From OCS155 cluster bacterium AG-426-D23 (GTDB taxonomy: Bacteria > Actinomycetota > Acidimicrobiia > Actinomarinales > Actinomarinaceae): 64,000 nt of DNA. Position 1 is the stretch's first letter; every line of letters begins with the position of its first letter. Below are positions 1-10,033 of this stretch, piece after piece. The stretch covers positions 1-64,000 of the forward strand of contig QCNO01000002.1 of NCBI GenBank assembly GCA_003213165.1. Reading direction: 5' to 3'. Below the pieces are notes generated by a model that worked only from the letters and a program-made list of their open reading frames with translations, ran no database searches and was not told where the DNA came from. The position numbers and the translations under genes were made by a program.

Positions 1-173
1 ATATTGTTTAATACAGCCAGCCAATCTTTATCTGACGTTAATGCAAAACCAAGCATTCCCCTGAAAAAATTAATTACAAGATACGATGTAGCAATAGTTA
101 AAGCTGCAGATCCGACAGATGAGAACAAGCTCTCCTGTAATGACTTTGCGGTCTTTTTAATTAAATCAACCAT
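1..173 (-). CDS. amino-acid ABC transporter permease (AapM-like), N-terminal fragment running off the window
   Basis: Minus-strand open frame starting ATG at 173 (MVDLIKKTAKSLQESLFSSVGSAALTIATSYLVINFFRGMLGFALTSDKDWLAVLNN...), overlapping the TAA of the upstream permease (TAATG); position after the AapQ-like gene. Confidence 0.65.
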   Translation of the reverse strand, partial: MVDLIKKTAKSLQESLFSSVGSAALTIATSYLVINFFRGMLGFALTSDKDWLAVLNN

Positions 174-1972
174 TACCTCTCCACTATTTTCATTTTTCTA
201 TTGTAGTAATTAATTATTGTTGAAATAGTCAAGCTTACTGTACTGTAAAACGCCATCCAGATTAAAAATACTGGCAAAGTCTGACCTTCTTGGTTGTAAA
301 GGGTTTGCCCCACAGCAACAATTTCTGGATATGCAACAGCTATACCTAAAGACGTGTTTTTTGCAAGGTTTAGATACTGATTGCCCATAGGTGGAAGCAT
401 TACCCTTATTGCCTGTGGTAAGACTATTAACCTTAATAGTGCACCTCGGCCTAACCCAAGAGAAAGACCTGCTTCAGACTGTCCTTTTGAAACTGCCATT
501 ATTCCAGCTCTAACAACTTCAGAAATGAATATTGCTGTATATAGAACAACCCCCAGCCAAATAGCGAAATAGCCTACTGAGAGACTCTTACCAAACCCAT
601 CAGCATATCTTTTAAACTTAGTAGTGCCAATTTGTTCTATTTTTGGTCTTGATAATTCTAGTGGTTTACTGTCTGTTACTCGAATATCGTATGTTTTTTC
701 GTTTATTTTTACAGTATCTCCCTGAGATACAAAAACTTCTTCGATTACACCTGTATACTTTGCATAAATGGATATCTGTTGATTCAAATCACCCTTTAAG
801 TCTTTTGCTGTAGCTTTTGCTATTACATCACCTTTTGTTACTTCTGTGCCGGGGACAGCAATCCAATCTATAATATCTGCTCTCTTCATACCATCCAGCT
901 GTGCATCTAATACAATTTTTGCCTCTGGGTTCCAATATAGTTTATTATTAACACCGTCAAAAAATTGAGGAACGCCCCAGTCTGCTTTAAAAACAATTTC
1001 ATCGCCAACTAGAAAATTAGAAAGCCCCATCCCTACAGAGGAAAACATTAAGACAACGACTAACAATACAATTATGACATTTAATATTATTTTAAAGTAA
1101 TCATCATCACTGTAAATTCCCTGAGCTTCTTCTGATTTTTTGCTATCTATAAACTTCTTTGTAGACCTGTAACCAATAAATACTGCAATTGAAGAGAAGA
1201 GTATCTGATAAAAAATTGCAGGCAAAAGGTCAACTCCTGTTGAAATATATCCTGCTAAGAATCCTATAACGCCCATAACTCGATATCCTCCATACCAGCC
1301 AGCGACCAGTAATCCAAAAAAGATACCAACTGACCAAAGAAAAGGCCTGGTTTCTCTACCCTCTCTTTCAAGAATTTGTACTCTCCACTTATAAATTTTG
1401 TTAGCCAAAATAAAAATGGCTAGTAAGTAAACCCAAAATAAATATGCTGTAGGTTGTCTGTTTAACCAAGGAAAGGCAATACCTTTTGCACTTACATGAA
1501 GATTGTAAGTTCCTACATCAAAAACTTCTAATCTAGGAAAAGTTAATACAAAAGCTTGGAAAAAGAAAATTTGTACTAATAGAGGAACGTTACGAACAAC
1601 TTCTAGTAAACCTGTAGAAGTTTTCTCTACTATATAGTTTTTTGATAAACGAGCAATACCAAGAAATGTACCCAAAAATGTTGCTGCAAATATACCTGTT
1701 ACTGTGACCCTTAACATATTGAGCATCCCGACCTGGATCATCTGTCGACCAGAATTAGGGAGAGTATACATTCCTTCTGCAATCGAAACTCCCGGCGTTT
1801 CTCCTAGCCATCCCCATGAAAAAGCAATATTAGTTTGTTCAAGATTTACGACTGCATTTTGGATATAGCTCCAGATTATATAAAGAAGACCTACTAAAAA
1901 TACTATTTGTGAAGCCCACTTAAGAAATACTACATTCCTAAAAAACGATAGTGTCTTAAGTGCATTTTTCAT
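173..1972 (-). CDS. aapQ: general L-amino acid ABC transporter permease (AapQ-like) with a large extracytoplasmic insertion
   Basis: Motifs such as VEVVRNVPLLVQIFFFQAF and EVVRAGIMAVSKGQSEAGLSLGLGRGALLRLIVLPQAIRVMLPPMGNQYLNLAKNTSLG typical of HisM/AapQ permeases. Confidence 0.88.
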   Translation of the reverse strand: MKNALKTLSFFRNVVFLKWASQIVFLVGLLYIIWSYIQNAVVNLEQTNIAFSWGWLGETPGVSIAEGMYTLPNSGRQMIQVGMLNMLRVTVTGIFAATFLGTFLGIARLSKNYIVEKTSTGLLEVVRNVPLLVQIFFFQAFVLTFPRLEVFDVGTYNLHVSAKGIAFPWLNRQPTAYLFWVYLLAIFILANKIYKWRVQILEREGRETRPFLWSVGIFFGLLVAGWYGGYRVMGVIGFLAGYISTGVDLLPAIFYQILFSSIAVFIGYRSTKKFIDSKKSEEAQGIYSDDDYFKIILNVIIVLLVVVLMFSSVGMGLSNFLVGDEIVFKADWGVPQFFDGVNNKLYWNPEAKIVLDAQLDGMKRADIIDWIAVPGTEVTKGDVIAKATAKDLKGDLNQQISIYAKYTGVIEEVFVSQGDTVKINEKTYDIRVTDSKPLELSRPKIEQIGTTKFKRYADGFGKSLSVGYFAIWLGVVLYTAIFISEVVRAGIMAVSKGQSEAGLSLGLGRGALLRLIVLPQAIRVMLPPMGNQYLNLAKNTSLGIAVAYPEIVAVGQTLYNQEGQTLPVFLIWMAFYSTVSLTISTIINYYNRKMKIVER

Positions 1973-2007
1973 AAATAAATCCTATCAGAAATATTTTTCT
2001 TATTCAA

Positions 2008-2036
2008 AGTAAAAGGGGCTAAAAGCCCCTTTTACT
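2008..2036 (-). terminator. strong 13-bp hairpin between SBP and permease genes (attenuator or 3'-end stabiliser)
   Basis: AGTAAAAGGGGCT-AAA-AGCCCCTTTTACT perfect inverted repeat between the aapJ stop and aapQ start. Confidence 0.7.
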
Positions 2037-2055
2037 AATTATAAATAGGTAAAAA

Positions 2056-3135
2056 TTACCTTGCTGGTGGTGCGTAAACTAATCCGCCTTCTGTCCAGCG
2101 AGCGTTAGCTCCACCTTCTCTGTAGAGACCTAATGGATTTAAGTTTCTTGAGAAGATTTCATCGTAGTTACCAATTTGTTTTACAACGTTGTAATACGCA
2201 TCGGCACTAAGACCCATCTTTGTTTGAAGCTCTCCGTCATTCTTACCAAATAATCTACCCATTTCTGGTGCAGCATCATAATCAAATGAATCGATGTTAG
2301 CTCTTGTAACTCCGTACTCATCTGCAATGATTGTTGCATAAACAGTCCAGTTAATGATGTCAGCCCATTGGCTATCATTTGATCTGTATGTTGGACCTAA
2401 TGGTTCTTTTGAAATTGGTGATTGTGGGAAAATTGCCCAGTCATTAAGAGCGTCATTGACTGCTCTTCTACCAACTAATCCTGAACCGTCAGTTGTAACA
2501 ATATCACACTCACCAGCAATGAACTTGTCAATTGCCTCTGAGAATGCTTCAACTGTAACAAGCTCAATTGTGGCTCCTACAAGTCCAGCACCTTCTGTAA
2601 TATTCTTTTCTGTGGTTGTACCAGCATTTGTACATACTCTTAGTCCGTCAATATCAGCAAGAGTTGAAGATGATGAAAGTCCATCAGAAACTCTTCCCAT
2701 TAATTGCTGACCGTCAAAGTAAGTTGTTGGTCCAAAATCATTACCAAGCTCTGTGTCTCGGCTTTGAGTCCAAGTTGTGTTTCTTATCAACACATCAACT
2801 TCTCCAGCGCTAAGTGCTGTAAATCTTTCAGCTGCAGTGAGTTGTTTAAATTCAACTTTACTGTAATCACCGAAGATAGCAGCAGCAACTGCATAACAGT
2901 AGTCAACGTCGAATCCTGAATAAGAACCGTCGTCCCCTACTTCAGTGAATCCAGTTGCACCTGTGCTAACACCGCACTTAAGGAAGCCTCTTTCTTGAAC
3001 TTGTTCAAGCGTTGACTCGCCTTCGTGGTCATGTTCTTCTTCAGTAGCCTCAACAGCTGCTTCGTCAGTTGTGTCTCCACAAGCAACGATAACCATTGCG
3101 AATACTAAAAGAAAAACAATTGCTTTTTTATTCAA
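2056..3135 (-). CDS. aapJ: amino-acid ABC transporter substrate-binding lipoprotein (AapJ-like)
   Basis: Lipobox VIVACGD, then LEQVQERGFLKCGVSTGATGFTEVGDDGSYSGFDVDYCYAVAAAIFGD; adjacent permeases; SD aaggag upstream. Confidence 0.9.
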   Translation of the reverse strand: MNKKAIVFLLVFAMVIVACGDTTDEAAVEATEEEHDHEGESTLEQVQERGFLKCGVSTGATGFTEVGDDGSYSGFDVDYCYAVAAAIFGDYSKVEFKQLTAAERFTALSAGEVDVLIRNTTWTQSRDTELGNDFGPTTYFDGQQLMGRVSDGLSSSSTLADIDGLRVCTNAGTTTEKNITEGAGLVGATIELVTVEAFSEAIDKFIAGECDIVTTDGSGLVGRRAVNDALNDWAIFPQSPISKEPLGPTYRSNDSQWADIINWTVYATIIADEYGVTRANIDSFDYDAAPEMGRLFGKNDGELQTKMGLSADAYYNVVKQIGNYDEIFSRNLNPLGLYREGGANARWTEGGLVYAPPAR

Positions 3136-3335
3136 TGTTTATCTCCTTTTAATTAAAAGTAGACAGCCTCTTTAGAGGCCGTATGTATTTAAATTTAATA
3201 TAGTTAGGATTTTGTATCAATGAAAAAAACCTTAAAAATACAAAAAATTTGCAATTTAAATGAAATTCGCTAAGAAACTTGTTCTTATTAGTAAAAACTT
3301 AGGTTATCATTTTATGTTGTATCTAAGGAGAAAAA

Positions 3336-4607
3336 TTGTCCACTACCGTAGTTCTCGGAGCCCAGTGGGGAGATGAAGGTAAGGGTAAAGTCACAGATTT
3401 TTTTGCTTCAACAGCCGATTTTGTCGTCAGATTTCAAGGTGGAAACAATGCTGGTCATACAATTGTGGTTGGAGATGACAAAATTGCATTATCCTTAACA
3501 CCATCAGGAGTGCTTTATCCTGATTGTACCCCGGTAATCGGCTCGGGTTGTGTTGTTGATCTTGGGTTCTTAAAAGAAGAACTCAAAATGCTAAACAAAA
3601 AAAATATTAATACTGATAAATTAGTGATTTCACCAAATGCACATGTAATAATGCCATATCATAAATTACTTGATGAGCTTATAGAAGAAAGCTTAGGAGA
3701 AAACAAAATCGGAACAACAAAAAAGGGGATTGGACCGTGTTATGCAGATAAAATTCAAAGAAAAGGAATAAGAATCCAAGATCTATTAGATAAAACGAAT
3801 TTAGAAATAAAAATTAGACAAAATGTAGATGATGTAAACCTAACTCTTACAAAAATCTATAACCAGCCTCCACTGATAGCTGACGAGATTATTGACGAGT
3901 TTAGTGCCTACAAAGATATTGTAACTAGCCATGTAGCAGACACATCTTTATTAATCGCAAATGCAATGAAAAATAAAAAAACAATTTTATTTGAGGGAGC
4001 TCAAGGAACTTTATTAGATATTGACCATGGAACGTATCCTTTTGTAACAAGCTCAAATACTTCCTCTGGCAATGCAGCTATTGGTTCAGGCATAGGCCCT
4101 AAAAATCTAGATAAAATCGTTGGTGTAACAAAAGCATATATTTCTCGTGTTGGTAGTGGTCCTTTTATTACAGAACAAAAAAACGAAATTGGTGACTATT
4201 TAATAGAAAAGGGAGCAGAGTTTGGTGTAGTTACCGGAAGAAGGAGAAGATGTGGATGGCTTGATTTAATCTCTCTAAAATACTCAGCAAGAGTTAACTC
4301 TTTAACAGAACTTTTTATCACTAAACTTGATGTGCTTTCAGGCCTTGAAGAATTAAAGCTTTGTGTAGGTTACAAAAATAACGGCGAAGTTATTACAGAC
4401 TATCCATATGATCAAAACATCTTAAATTCAGCTGAGCCGGTGTATGAAATCTTTGATGGTTGGATGGATGACATTTCAACAGTTAAGTCCTATGAAGATT
4501 TACCAGATAATGCAAAAAGTTATATAAAAGCAATTCAAACCTTTATAGATGTACCCATTACGTTTATCTCTGTTGGACCAGAGAGAACAGAAAATATAAT
4601 AATTTAA
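3336..4607 (+). CDS. purA: adenylosuccinate synthase (TTG start)
   Basis: STTVVLGAQWGDEGKGKVTDFFA..., GTTKKGIGPCYADK, TGRRRRCGWLDLI. Confidence 0.97.
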   Translation: MSTTVVLGAQWGDEGKGKVTDFFASTADFVVRFQGGNNAGHTIVVGDDKIALSLTPSGVLYPDCTPVIGSGCVVDLGFLKEELKMLNKKNINTDKLVISPNAHVIMPYHKLLDELIEESLGENKIGTTKKGIGPCYADKIQRKGIRIQDLLDKTNLEIKIRQNVDDVNLTLTKIYNQPPLIADEIIDEFSAYKDIVTSHVADTSLLIANAMKNKKTILFEGAQGTLLDIDHGTYPFVTSSNTSSGNAAIGSGIGPKNLDKIVGVTKAYISRVGSGPFITEQKNEIGDYLIEKGAEFGVVTGRRRRCGWLDLISLKYSARVNSLTELFITKLDVLSGLEELKLCVGYKNNGEVITDYPYDQNILNSAEPVYEIFDGWMDDISTVKSYEDLPDNAKSYIKAIQTFIDVPITFISVGPERTENIII

Positions 4608-5870
4608 ATGATTGATAGATACATAAATAATAAAATTAATGCAATTTGGAATGATCAAAATAGATTTGATACATGGAAACTCATACAGGAGAAATATGTT
4701 GAAACTCTTGAAGAACTAAAAATAGCAGAAGCTGGTGTTGCAAAAAAAATTCGAAAGGCTGAAATTTCAAAAGAAGAAGTGTATAAACAAGAGAAGATTA
4801 CAAACCATGACTTAGCCTCATTTGTAGATATACTTCAAAAAAAAGTTGGTGAGGGTTCGAATTGGGTTCACTATGGTCTTACTAGTTCAGATATTGTAGA
4901 TAGTGCTAATAGTTTACTAATAATACAATCCATAGAAATAGCTCAAGAGTTGATTCTTAATTTGCTTAAAGAACTCAAATTAAAAGCAATAAAAAATAAA
5001 GATACCAAAATTATTGGCAGGACTCATGGAGTATACGCTGAAGAAACCTTTCTTGGTAATATTTTTGGAAACTGGTATCTAGAAATTAAAAGGTCTCTTG
5101 ATAGAGTTGAAAGAGCAAAAGTCTCAATTGCTTATGGAAAACTAAGTGGCCCTGTTGGTAACCACACAGTTGTTACAGAAGAAATGGAAGAAATAACACT
5201 TGAAAAACTTGGACTCAAACCTGAAATATTTGCAAGTCAAATCGTTAGCAGAGATAGATATGCTGAGGTATTTACTTCTCTCTCTATTCTGGCTTCAACC
5301 TACGAGAGAATCTCAACTAATTTAAGAAGTTATCAAAGATCAGAAATTTCTGAAATGTATGAACCATTTAAAGATGGGCAAAAAGGCTCTTCTGCAATGC
5401 CTCATAAAAAAAATCCTATAGGCAGCGAGAGAATTACTGGCCTTGCAAGAATTGTCAGGGGATACACATTAAGTGGCTTAGAGAATATGGTACTTTGGAA
5501 TGAAAGAGATATATCTAATTCTTCAGTGGAAAGGATTGCACTACCAGATTGTTTTAATTTAATTTGCTTCATGACTTCAGAACTAACTTCAATTATTAGT
5601 GACCTTGTCATCAATTATGAACAAATTGAAATCAATTTAAATAATGCTAAAAGTAAAACAATGAGTCAACAAATATTATCTCATCTTGTAAACGTTGGCA
5701 TTGATAGAGGAGAGGCTTACAAGGTAATTCAGGAAGAATCATTTAAAAACTCAAGTCCAGATGAATTTAAGACCAACCTCGAAAAACATTTCAATGTTGA
5801 ATTTCCTAATTTTGACACTCATGAAAATAAAAACATCAATGAAGAATTTTTTGAGGATAAATTAACTTAA
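4608..5870 (+). CDS. purB: adenylosuccinate lyase
   Basis: Signature GSSAMPHKKNPIGSE; directly follows purA. Confidence 0.96.
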   Translation: MIDRYINNKINAIWNDQNRFDTWKLIQEKYVETLEELKIAEAGVAKKIRKAEISKEEVYKQEKITNHDLASFVDILQKKVGEGSNWVHYGLTSSDIVDSANSLLIIQSIEIAQELILNLLKELKLKAIKNKDTKIIGRTHGVYAEETFLGNIFGNWYLEIKRSLDRVERAKVSIAYGKLSGPVGNHTVVTEEMEEITLEKLGLKPEIFASQIVSRDRYAEVFTSLSILASTYERISTNLRSYQRSEISEMYEPFKDGQKGSSAMPHKKNPIGSERITGLARIVRGYTLSGLENMVLWNERDISNSSVERIALPDCFNLICFMTSELTSIISDLVINYEQIEINLNNAKSKTMSQQILSHLVNVGIDRGEAYKVIQEESFKNSSPDEFKTNLEKHFNVEFPNFDTHENKNINEEFFEDKLT

Positions 5871-5871
5871 T

Positions 5872-6552
5872 TTGGAAAATTTTAAAAACAAATTCATAGA
5901 GATTAAAGATGAAATTAAAAATCTCAATCCTAACAATGAATCAATCACAGATTCAGTAATTGCGCCGATATTTTTTGTTGTAAGTGCTAATTTTTTAGAA
6001 CTGAATCGAGCGATATACAGTACAGCAGCATTATTATCTGCAATTGTTATTTACAGAGTATTCAAAAAACAAAATTTAAAATATGTATTTTATGGTTTCA
6101 TCGGATCTTTAATTGCTTTGTTTATTGCCAGAATACAAGGAAGTGCATCTGGGTTTTTTCTCCCAGGAATTATTAGAGATGGCACAATAGCTTTTGTAGG
6201 AATTCTGTCAATCATAGTAGGTAGGCCTTTTACAATATATAGTTCAAAAGCTTTTAGAAATTGGCCAAAAGAATGGTACTTACATAAAAAAGTAAAGCCA
6301 GCGTACACTTTGGTGGCTATTATCTGGACATTTTATCTTTTAATAAAGGCAGGTTTACAGATTTACTTTTACAACAACCCAGAAATTCTTATAGTAATAA
6401 AACTTGCAACTTCTAATCAAAGTACTCTCATTTTGTTAGTTGTTACATATATTGTTGGTCAAAAAAGACTACAGAAATTAAATGGGCCAAGTGTGGACGA
6501 ATTTATCAACAACACACCTGAACCATGGACAAGTCAACAAAAAGGATTTTGA
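5872..6552 (+). CDS. DUF3159 family membrane protein (TTG start)
   Basis: Multi-TM; PIFFVVSANFLELNRAIYSTAALLSAIVIYRVFK ... RPFTIYSSKAFRNWPKEWY pattern of actinobacterial DUF3159 proteins. Confidence 0.65.
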   Translation: MENFKNKFIEIKDEIKNLNPNNESITDSVIAPIFFVVSANFLELNRAIYSTAALLSAIVIYRVFKKQNLKYVFYGFIGSLIALFIARIQGSASGFFLPGIIRDGTIAFVGILSIIVGRPFTIYSSKAFRNWPKEWYLHKKVKPAYTLVAIIWTFYLLIKAGLQIYFYNNPEILIVIKLATSNQSTLILLVVTYIVGQKRLQKLNGPSVDEFINNTPEPWTSQQKGF

Positions 6553-6567
6553 GGTTATTATTAAAAC

Positions 6568-7788
6568 ATGGATAATTTACTAAATTCGGAAGCAACAACC
6601 ACTTTAATTCTATTAGGGATATTGATTGTTTCTTATGGAATTTTAAGATCTATTTTTTTTCCAGCTGTAAAAAAATTAGCAAATAGGACATCAACGTTTA
6701 TTGATGATTTATTTCTTGATAAAAAATTTTTAAATAGGCTCTCCTATGTAGTAGTTTTTATCATCTTCAATATATTGACCGCAACACCAGAATTTAGTAC
6801 TGACCTGTTTAGTAATGTTATTGTTTCGAGACTAATAGATGCTACATTTGCACTATTGGTCGGATTGACGATTTTAGAAGTCTTAAGCGTTTTCAATAAA
6901 ATTTCTGAAAAAATTGATGTTTTAAAAGATAGACCAATAAAAGGTTATATCCAAATTCTCAAAATAATTATCTCTGCTTTTGTGGTGATTATTATTTTTG
7001 CAATCGTAACTGGACAGTCTGTAGCTTATTACATAAGTGGACTTGGTGCACTTACAGCTGTTTTGCTATTAGTTTTTCAAGATACAATTTTGTCATTTGT
7101 GGCTTCAGTTCAAATAGGTCAAAATGACATAATCAAAATCGGAGACTGGATTGAAGTTCCAGAATTTGGAGCAGACGGTGATGTGGTAGACATTGCACTT
7201 CATACTGTAAAAGTTCAAAACTGGGATAAAACAATAACAACAATTCCAACATCAAAAATTGTAAATACTTCAGTTAAGAATTGGAGGGCAATGTCTGAGT
7301 ATGGTGGAAGAAGAATCAAAAGATCTTTACTTATAGATATTTCAAGTATCAAATTTTTAACGCCCAAAGAAATTTCAGAATTAGAGAAATTAGCACCGTT
7401 AAAAGAATATATATCTTTTAAAAATAATGAATTATCTGAATTTAATGCTTCTATTGAAAATCCAGATAACAATATTGAAACTAGAAAATTGACAAATATA
7501 GGTACTTACAGAGCATATATTGAAAGCTATTTGAAACAAAATTCAAACTTAAATACTGAAACTATGACATTCCTTGTTCGACAACTTCCTTCATCTCCAG
7601 AGGGTGTGCCGTTAGAAATCTATACATTCACAAAAACTACTGAATGGGAGGCATATGAGAAAATTCAGTCTGATATCTTTGATCACTTATTTGCTATTCT
7701 TCCAAAATTTGGCCTAAGAGTTTTTCAGAATGGACTGCTTGAAGCTGTAGCTGTTAAAAACTTGCCTTTTAATCAGTTAGACGAATAA
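6568..7788 (+). CDS. mechanosensitive ion channel family protein (MscS-like)
   Basis: AVLLLVFQDTILSFVASVQIGQNDIIKIGDWIEV ... GDVVDIALHTVKVQNWDKTITTIPTSKIVNTSVKNW. Confidence 0.92.
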   Translation: MDNLLNSEATTTLILLGILIVSYGILRSIFFPAVKKLANRTSTFIDDLFLDKKFLNRLSYVVVFIIFNILTATPEFSTDLFSNVIVSRLIDATFALLVGLTILEVLSVFNKISEKIDVLKDRPIKGYIQILKIIISAFVVIIIFAIVTGQSVAYYISGLGALTAVLLLVFQDTILSFVASVQIGQNDIIKIGDWIEVPEFGADGDVVDIALHTVKVQNWDKTITTIPTSKIVNTSVKNWRAMSEYGGRRIKRSLLIDISSIKFLTPKEISELEKLAPLKEYISFKNNELSEFNASIENPDNNIETRKLTNIGTYRAYIESYLKQNSNLNTETMTFLVRQLPSSPEGVPLEIYTFTKTTEWEAYEKIQSDIFDHLFAILPKFGLRVFQNGLLEAVAVKNLPFNQLDE

Positions 7789-9261
7789 TTTTTTTCTAAA
7801 AACAATAAGCCCAAATATTATAAAAATATAATTTAAATAATTTCCATATCTGCTGTAAGGAGTTTCTTTCTGTTTTGCCTCAAGTCTTTCAGTAAGTACT
7901 CCTGTTTCAAATAATTTAGTTTTAGCAACCACTTTTCCTTTATGATCTATAAATGCTGATTTACCAGTTATAGCCGCATGTACAATCGGTCTTCCGTTTG
8001 AAATTGCGTTTGCCCTAGACATTAATATAAATTGATCTGACATACCGCTTTCTCCATAACTTGCTTGGTTAGTAAGTATTACAACTAATTCTGCACCATC
8101 TTTGACACTGTTCCTGATATATCTTTGGAACGATCCTTCAAATGAGATAACAGTTGAAATTTTCGTATTATTTACTATAAATATTTTTTGACCATCACCC
8201 CTAATCATGTCACGTGGAACTAGTGCTAACGAAGGAATCCAGTCTAAATATTTTCTCAATGGAATATACTCTCCAAAAGGCACAGGGTGCTGTTTTAAAT
8301 ATTGATCTATAATCTCACCATTTTTATTTATAAAGACTCCATAATTTTCAAAATATTGATTTTGTATAGGTCTGTCTCCTCCTATTAAAAAATATGAATC
8401 TAGTCTCAAAGCTTCTGTAGCAATATCGTTTTGAACTCTAGTATGTATTCCGGGATCATTGTTAAATCCTGTTGAGCTCTCAGGCCAAACTACAAGATCA
8501 AAATTCCCATCAAGAGATTGTGTTTGAGTTAAATGGCTTTCATATATTTTTTGTCTTTCATTGCTACATCTATTTTTTGCACCAGGACACGGACTGTTTC
8601 CTTGAATGATTGCGATGTTTAGTTCTGATGCTCCTAATTGAACATCATCGTAATCAATATTAATAATTACAAGACTGAAAACGTATATTGAAATAACTAT
8701 TAAAGAAAATATCATATAATTTTTAAAATAATTTTTTTGATTGTTTTTTGAAAAGACACCAAGTGCAATTATTAAAGAAAAAGATTGTAGTAAAAGCGAT
8801 GATCCCGTTGGTCCAAAGCTTTCAAAAGACAGACGAGCATCTAGCATGAACCAACTATCTATAGGGCCAGTTAATAAAACCGTTGAGGGAAAACCCCAAG
8901 GAAAACCGCCAAATGGAAAATATGCTCTAATCAAATCAAAAATCGCTATAACTGACAACAATACATAGAAATTGTTATCAGATTTTGTATTTAGATAAGA
9001 AAACAGTTTTGCGAATATTCCATATATCAATCCCATTAAAATTGTTAGGGGAATCCATGCCTCAAGTCCTATTGATTGAATTCCCAATAAAATCACACCA
9101 TAGGTGATACTCCCAAATATAAACCCTGTTAAAAAAGGTTTTTCATCTGATAACAATGAATAGTAAAAAAAATACAATGCTGGAAAAATTAAGAACCAGA
9201 AGTCAAAAGGAGGAAAACTTAAAAAATATAGTATCCCTCCTAAGGATGCTCGTATTAACAT
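7777..9261 (-). CDS. lnt: apolipoprotein N-acyltransferase (CN-hydrolase domain)
   Basis: N-terminal multi-TM region plus nitrilase fold LNIAIIQGN..., DLVVWPESS, HPVPFGEYIPLR. Confidence 0.88.
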   Translation of the reverse strand: MLIRASLGGILYFLSFPPFDFWFLIFPALYFFYYSLLSDEKPFLTGFIFGSITYGVILLGIQSIGLEAWIPLTILMGLIYGIFAKLFSYLNTKSDNNFYVLLSVIAIFDLIRAYFPFGGFPWGFPSTVLLTGPIDSWFMLDARLSFESFGPTGSSLLLQSFSLIIALGVFSKNNQKNYFKNYMIFSLIVISIYVFSLVIINIDYDDVQLGASELNIAIIQGNSPCPGAKNRCSNERQKIYESHLTQTQSLDGNFDLVVWPESSTGFNNDPGIHTRVQNDIATEALRLDSYFLIGGDRPIQNQYFENYGVFINKNGEIIDQYLKQHPVPFGEYIPLRKYLDWIPSLALVPRDMIRGDGQKIFIVNNTKISTVISFEGSFQRYIRNSVKDGAELVVILTNQASYGESGMSDQFILMSRANAISNGRPIVHAAITGKSAFIDHKGKVVAKTKLFETGVLTERLEAKQKETPYSRYGNYLNYIFIIFGLIVFRKKLFV

Positions 9262-9298
9262 ATCTTTTTATGTTAATAATTAGACCTCATGAAATAAA

Positions 9299-10033
9299 CT
9301 AATTTATATTTCTTAATATCACATATAAACCAGAAAAAATAGAAAAATAAGTCACGGATGCAGACAAAAAACTCTGAGAAACTTTAGAAAAAATTAAGCT
9401 TGATAATCTAATTCCTAAAAAAACAAATGGGATATTGATCAAAAATAAATAAATGTGATCAATATAAATCCTTCCAGTAAAAGCAAGCAAAGACAAAGTG
9501 ATTATTATTCCAATTATAAAAACACTATTTAATGATGGTCTAAATTCGTCTGGATCAGTATCTCGATACAGAAGAGCAACTGGAGGGCCTCCTATTGCGG
9601 CAATCATTCCAAAAATTCCAGAAAATGTACCACCTATAAAAGAATTAGTTTTGTTTCTTTTTATAACCCATCCAAAAAAAGAAGCTAGTCCAGCTAAAAA
9701 AACTATTAGACCTACAGAAATAGAAAGGTATTTTTCATTTAATATTGATAAAAACAATAAACCAATTGGTCCCCCAACAAACCTACCTGCAACTAATGGT
9801 TTAACTGAACTTAAATCAACCCTGTTTCTTTCTCTTATAAATACTCGAATTGCTAACGGTAAACCCAGTAGAGATAAGAGTTGAGGAACTAATAGAGCTT
9901 CAATCTGTACAACTATAGGTGATGCTATAACAGCAAATCCAAATCCTAGTATTCCTTGAACTGATGATCCTATAAAGATTAATAAAGCAATAAAGATTAA
10001 TTCAAAAAGGGTAAGTTCAAAAGGTAGACTCAA
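9299..10033 (-). CDS. TauE/SafE family (DUF81) membrane permease, TTG start overlapping the upstream SelW-like gene
   Basis: GSSVQGILGFGFAVIASPIV and GGTFSGIFGMIAAIGGPPVALLY repeat motifs of TauE/SafE. Confidence 0.85.
   Translation of the reverse strand: MSLPFELTLFELIFIALLIFIGSSVQGILGFGFAVIASPIVVQIEALLVPQLLSLLGLPLAIRVFIRERNRVDLSSVKPLVAGRFVGGPIGLLFLSILNEKYLSISVGLIVFLAGLASFFGWVIKRNKTNSFIGGTFSGIFGMIAAIGGPPVALLYRDTDPDEFRPSLNSVFIIGIIITLSLLAFTGRIYIDHIYLFLINIPFVFLGIRLSSLIFSKVSQSFLSASVTYFSIFSGLYVILRNIN

Noticed and set aside
2354-2710. 118-aa plus-strand ORF and neighbours 2616..2919
   Set aside because: Antisense to the well-supported aapJ.
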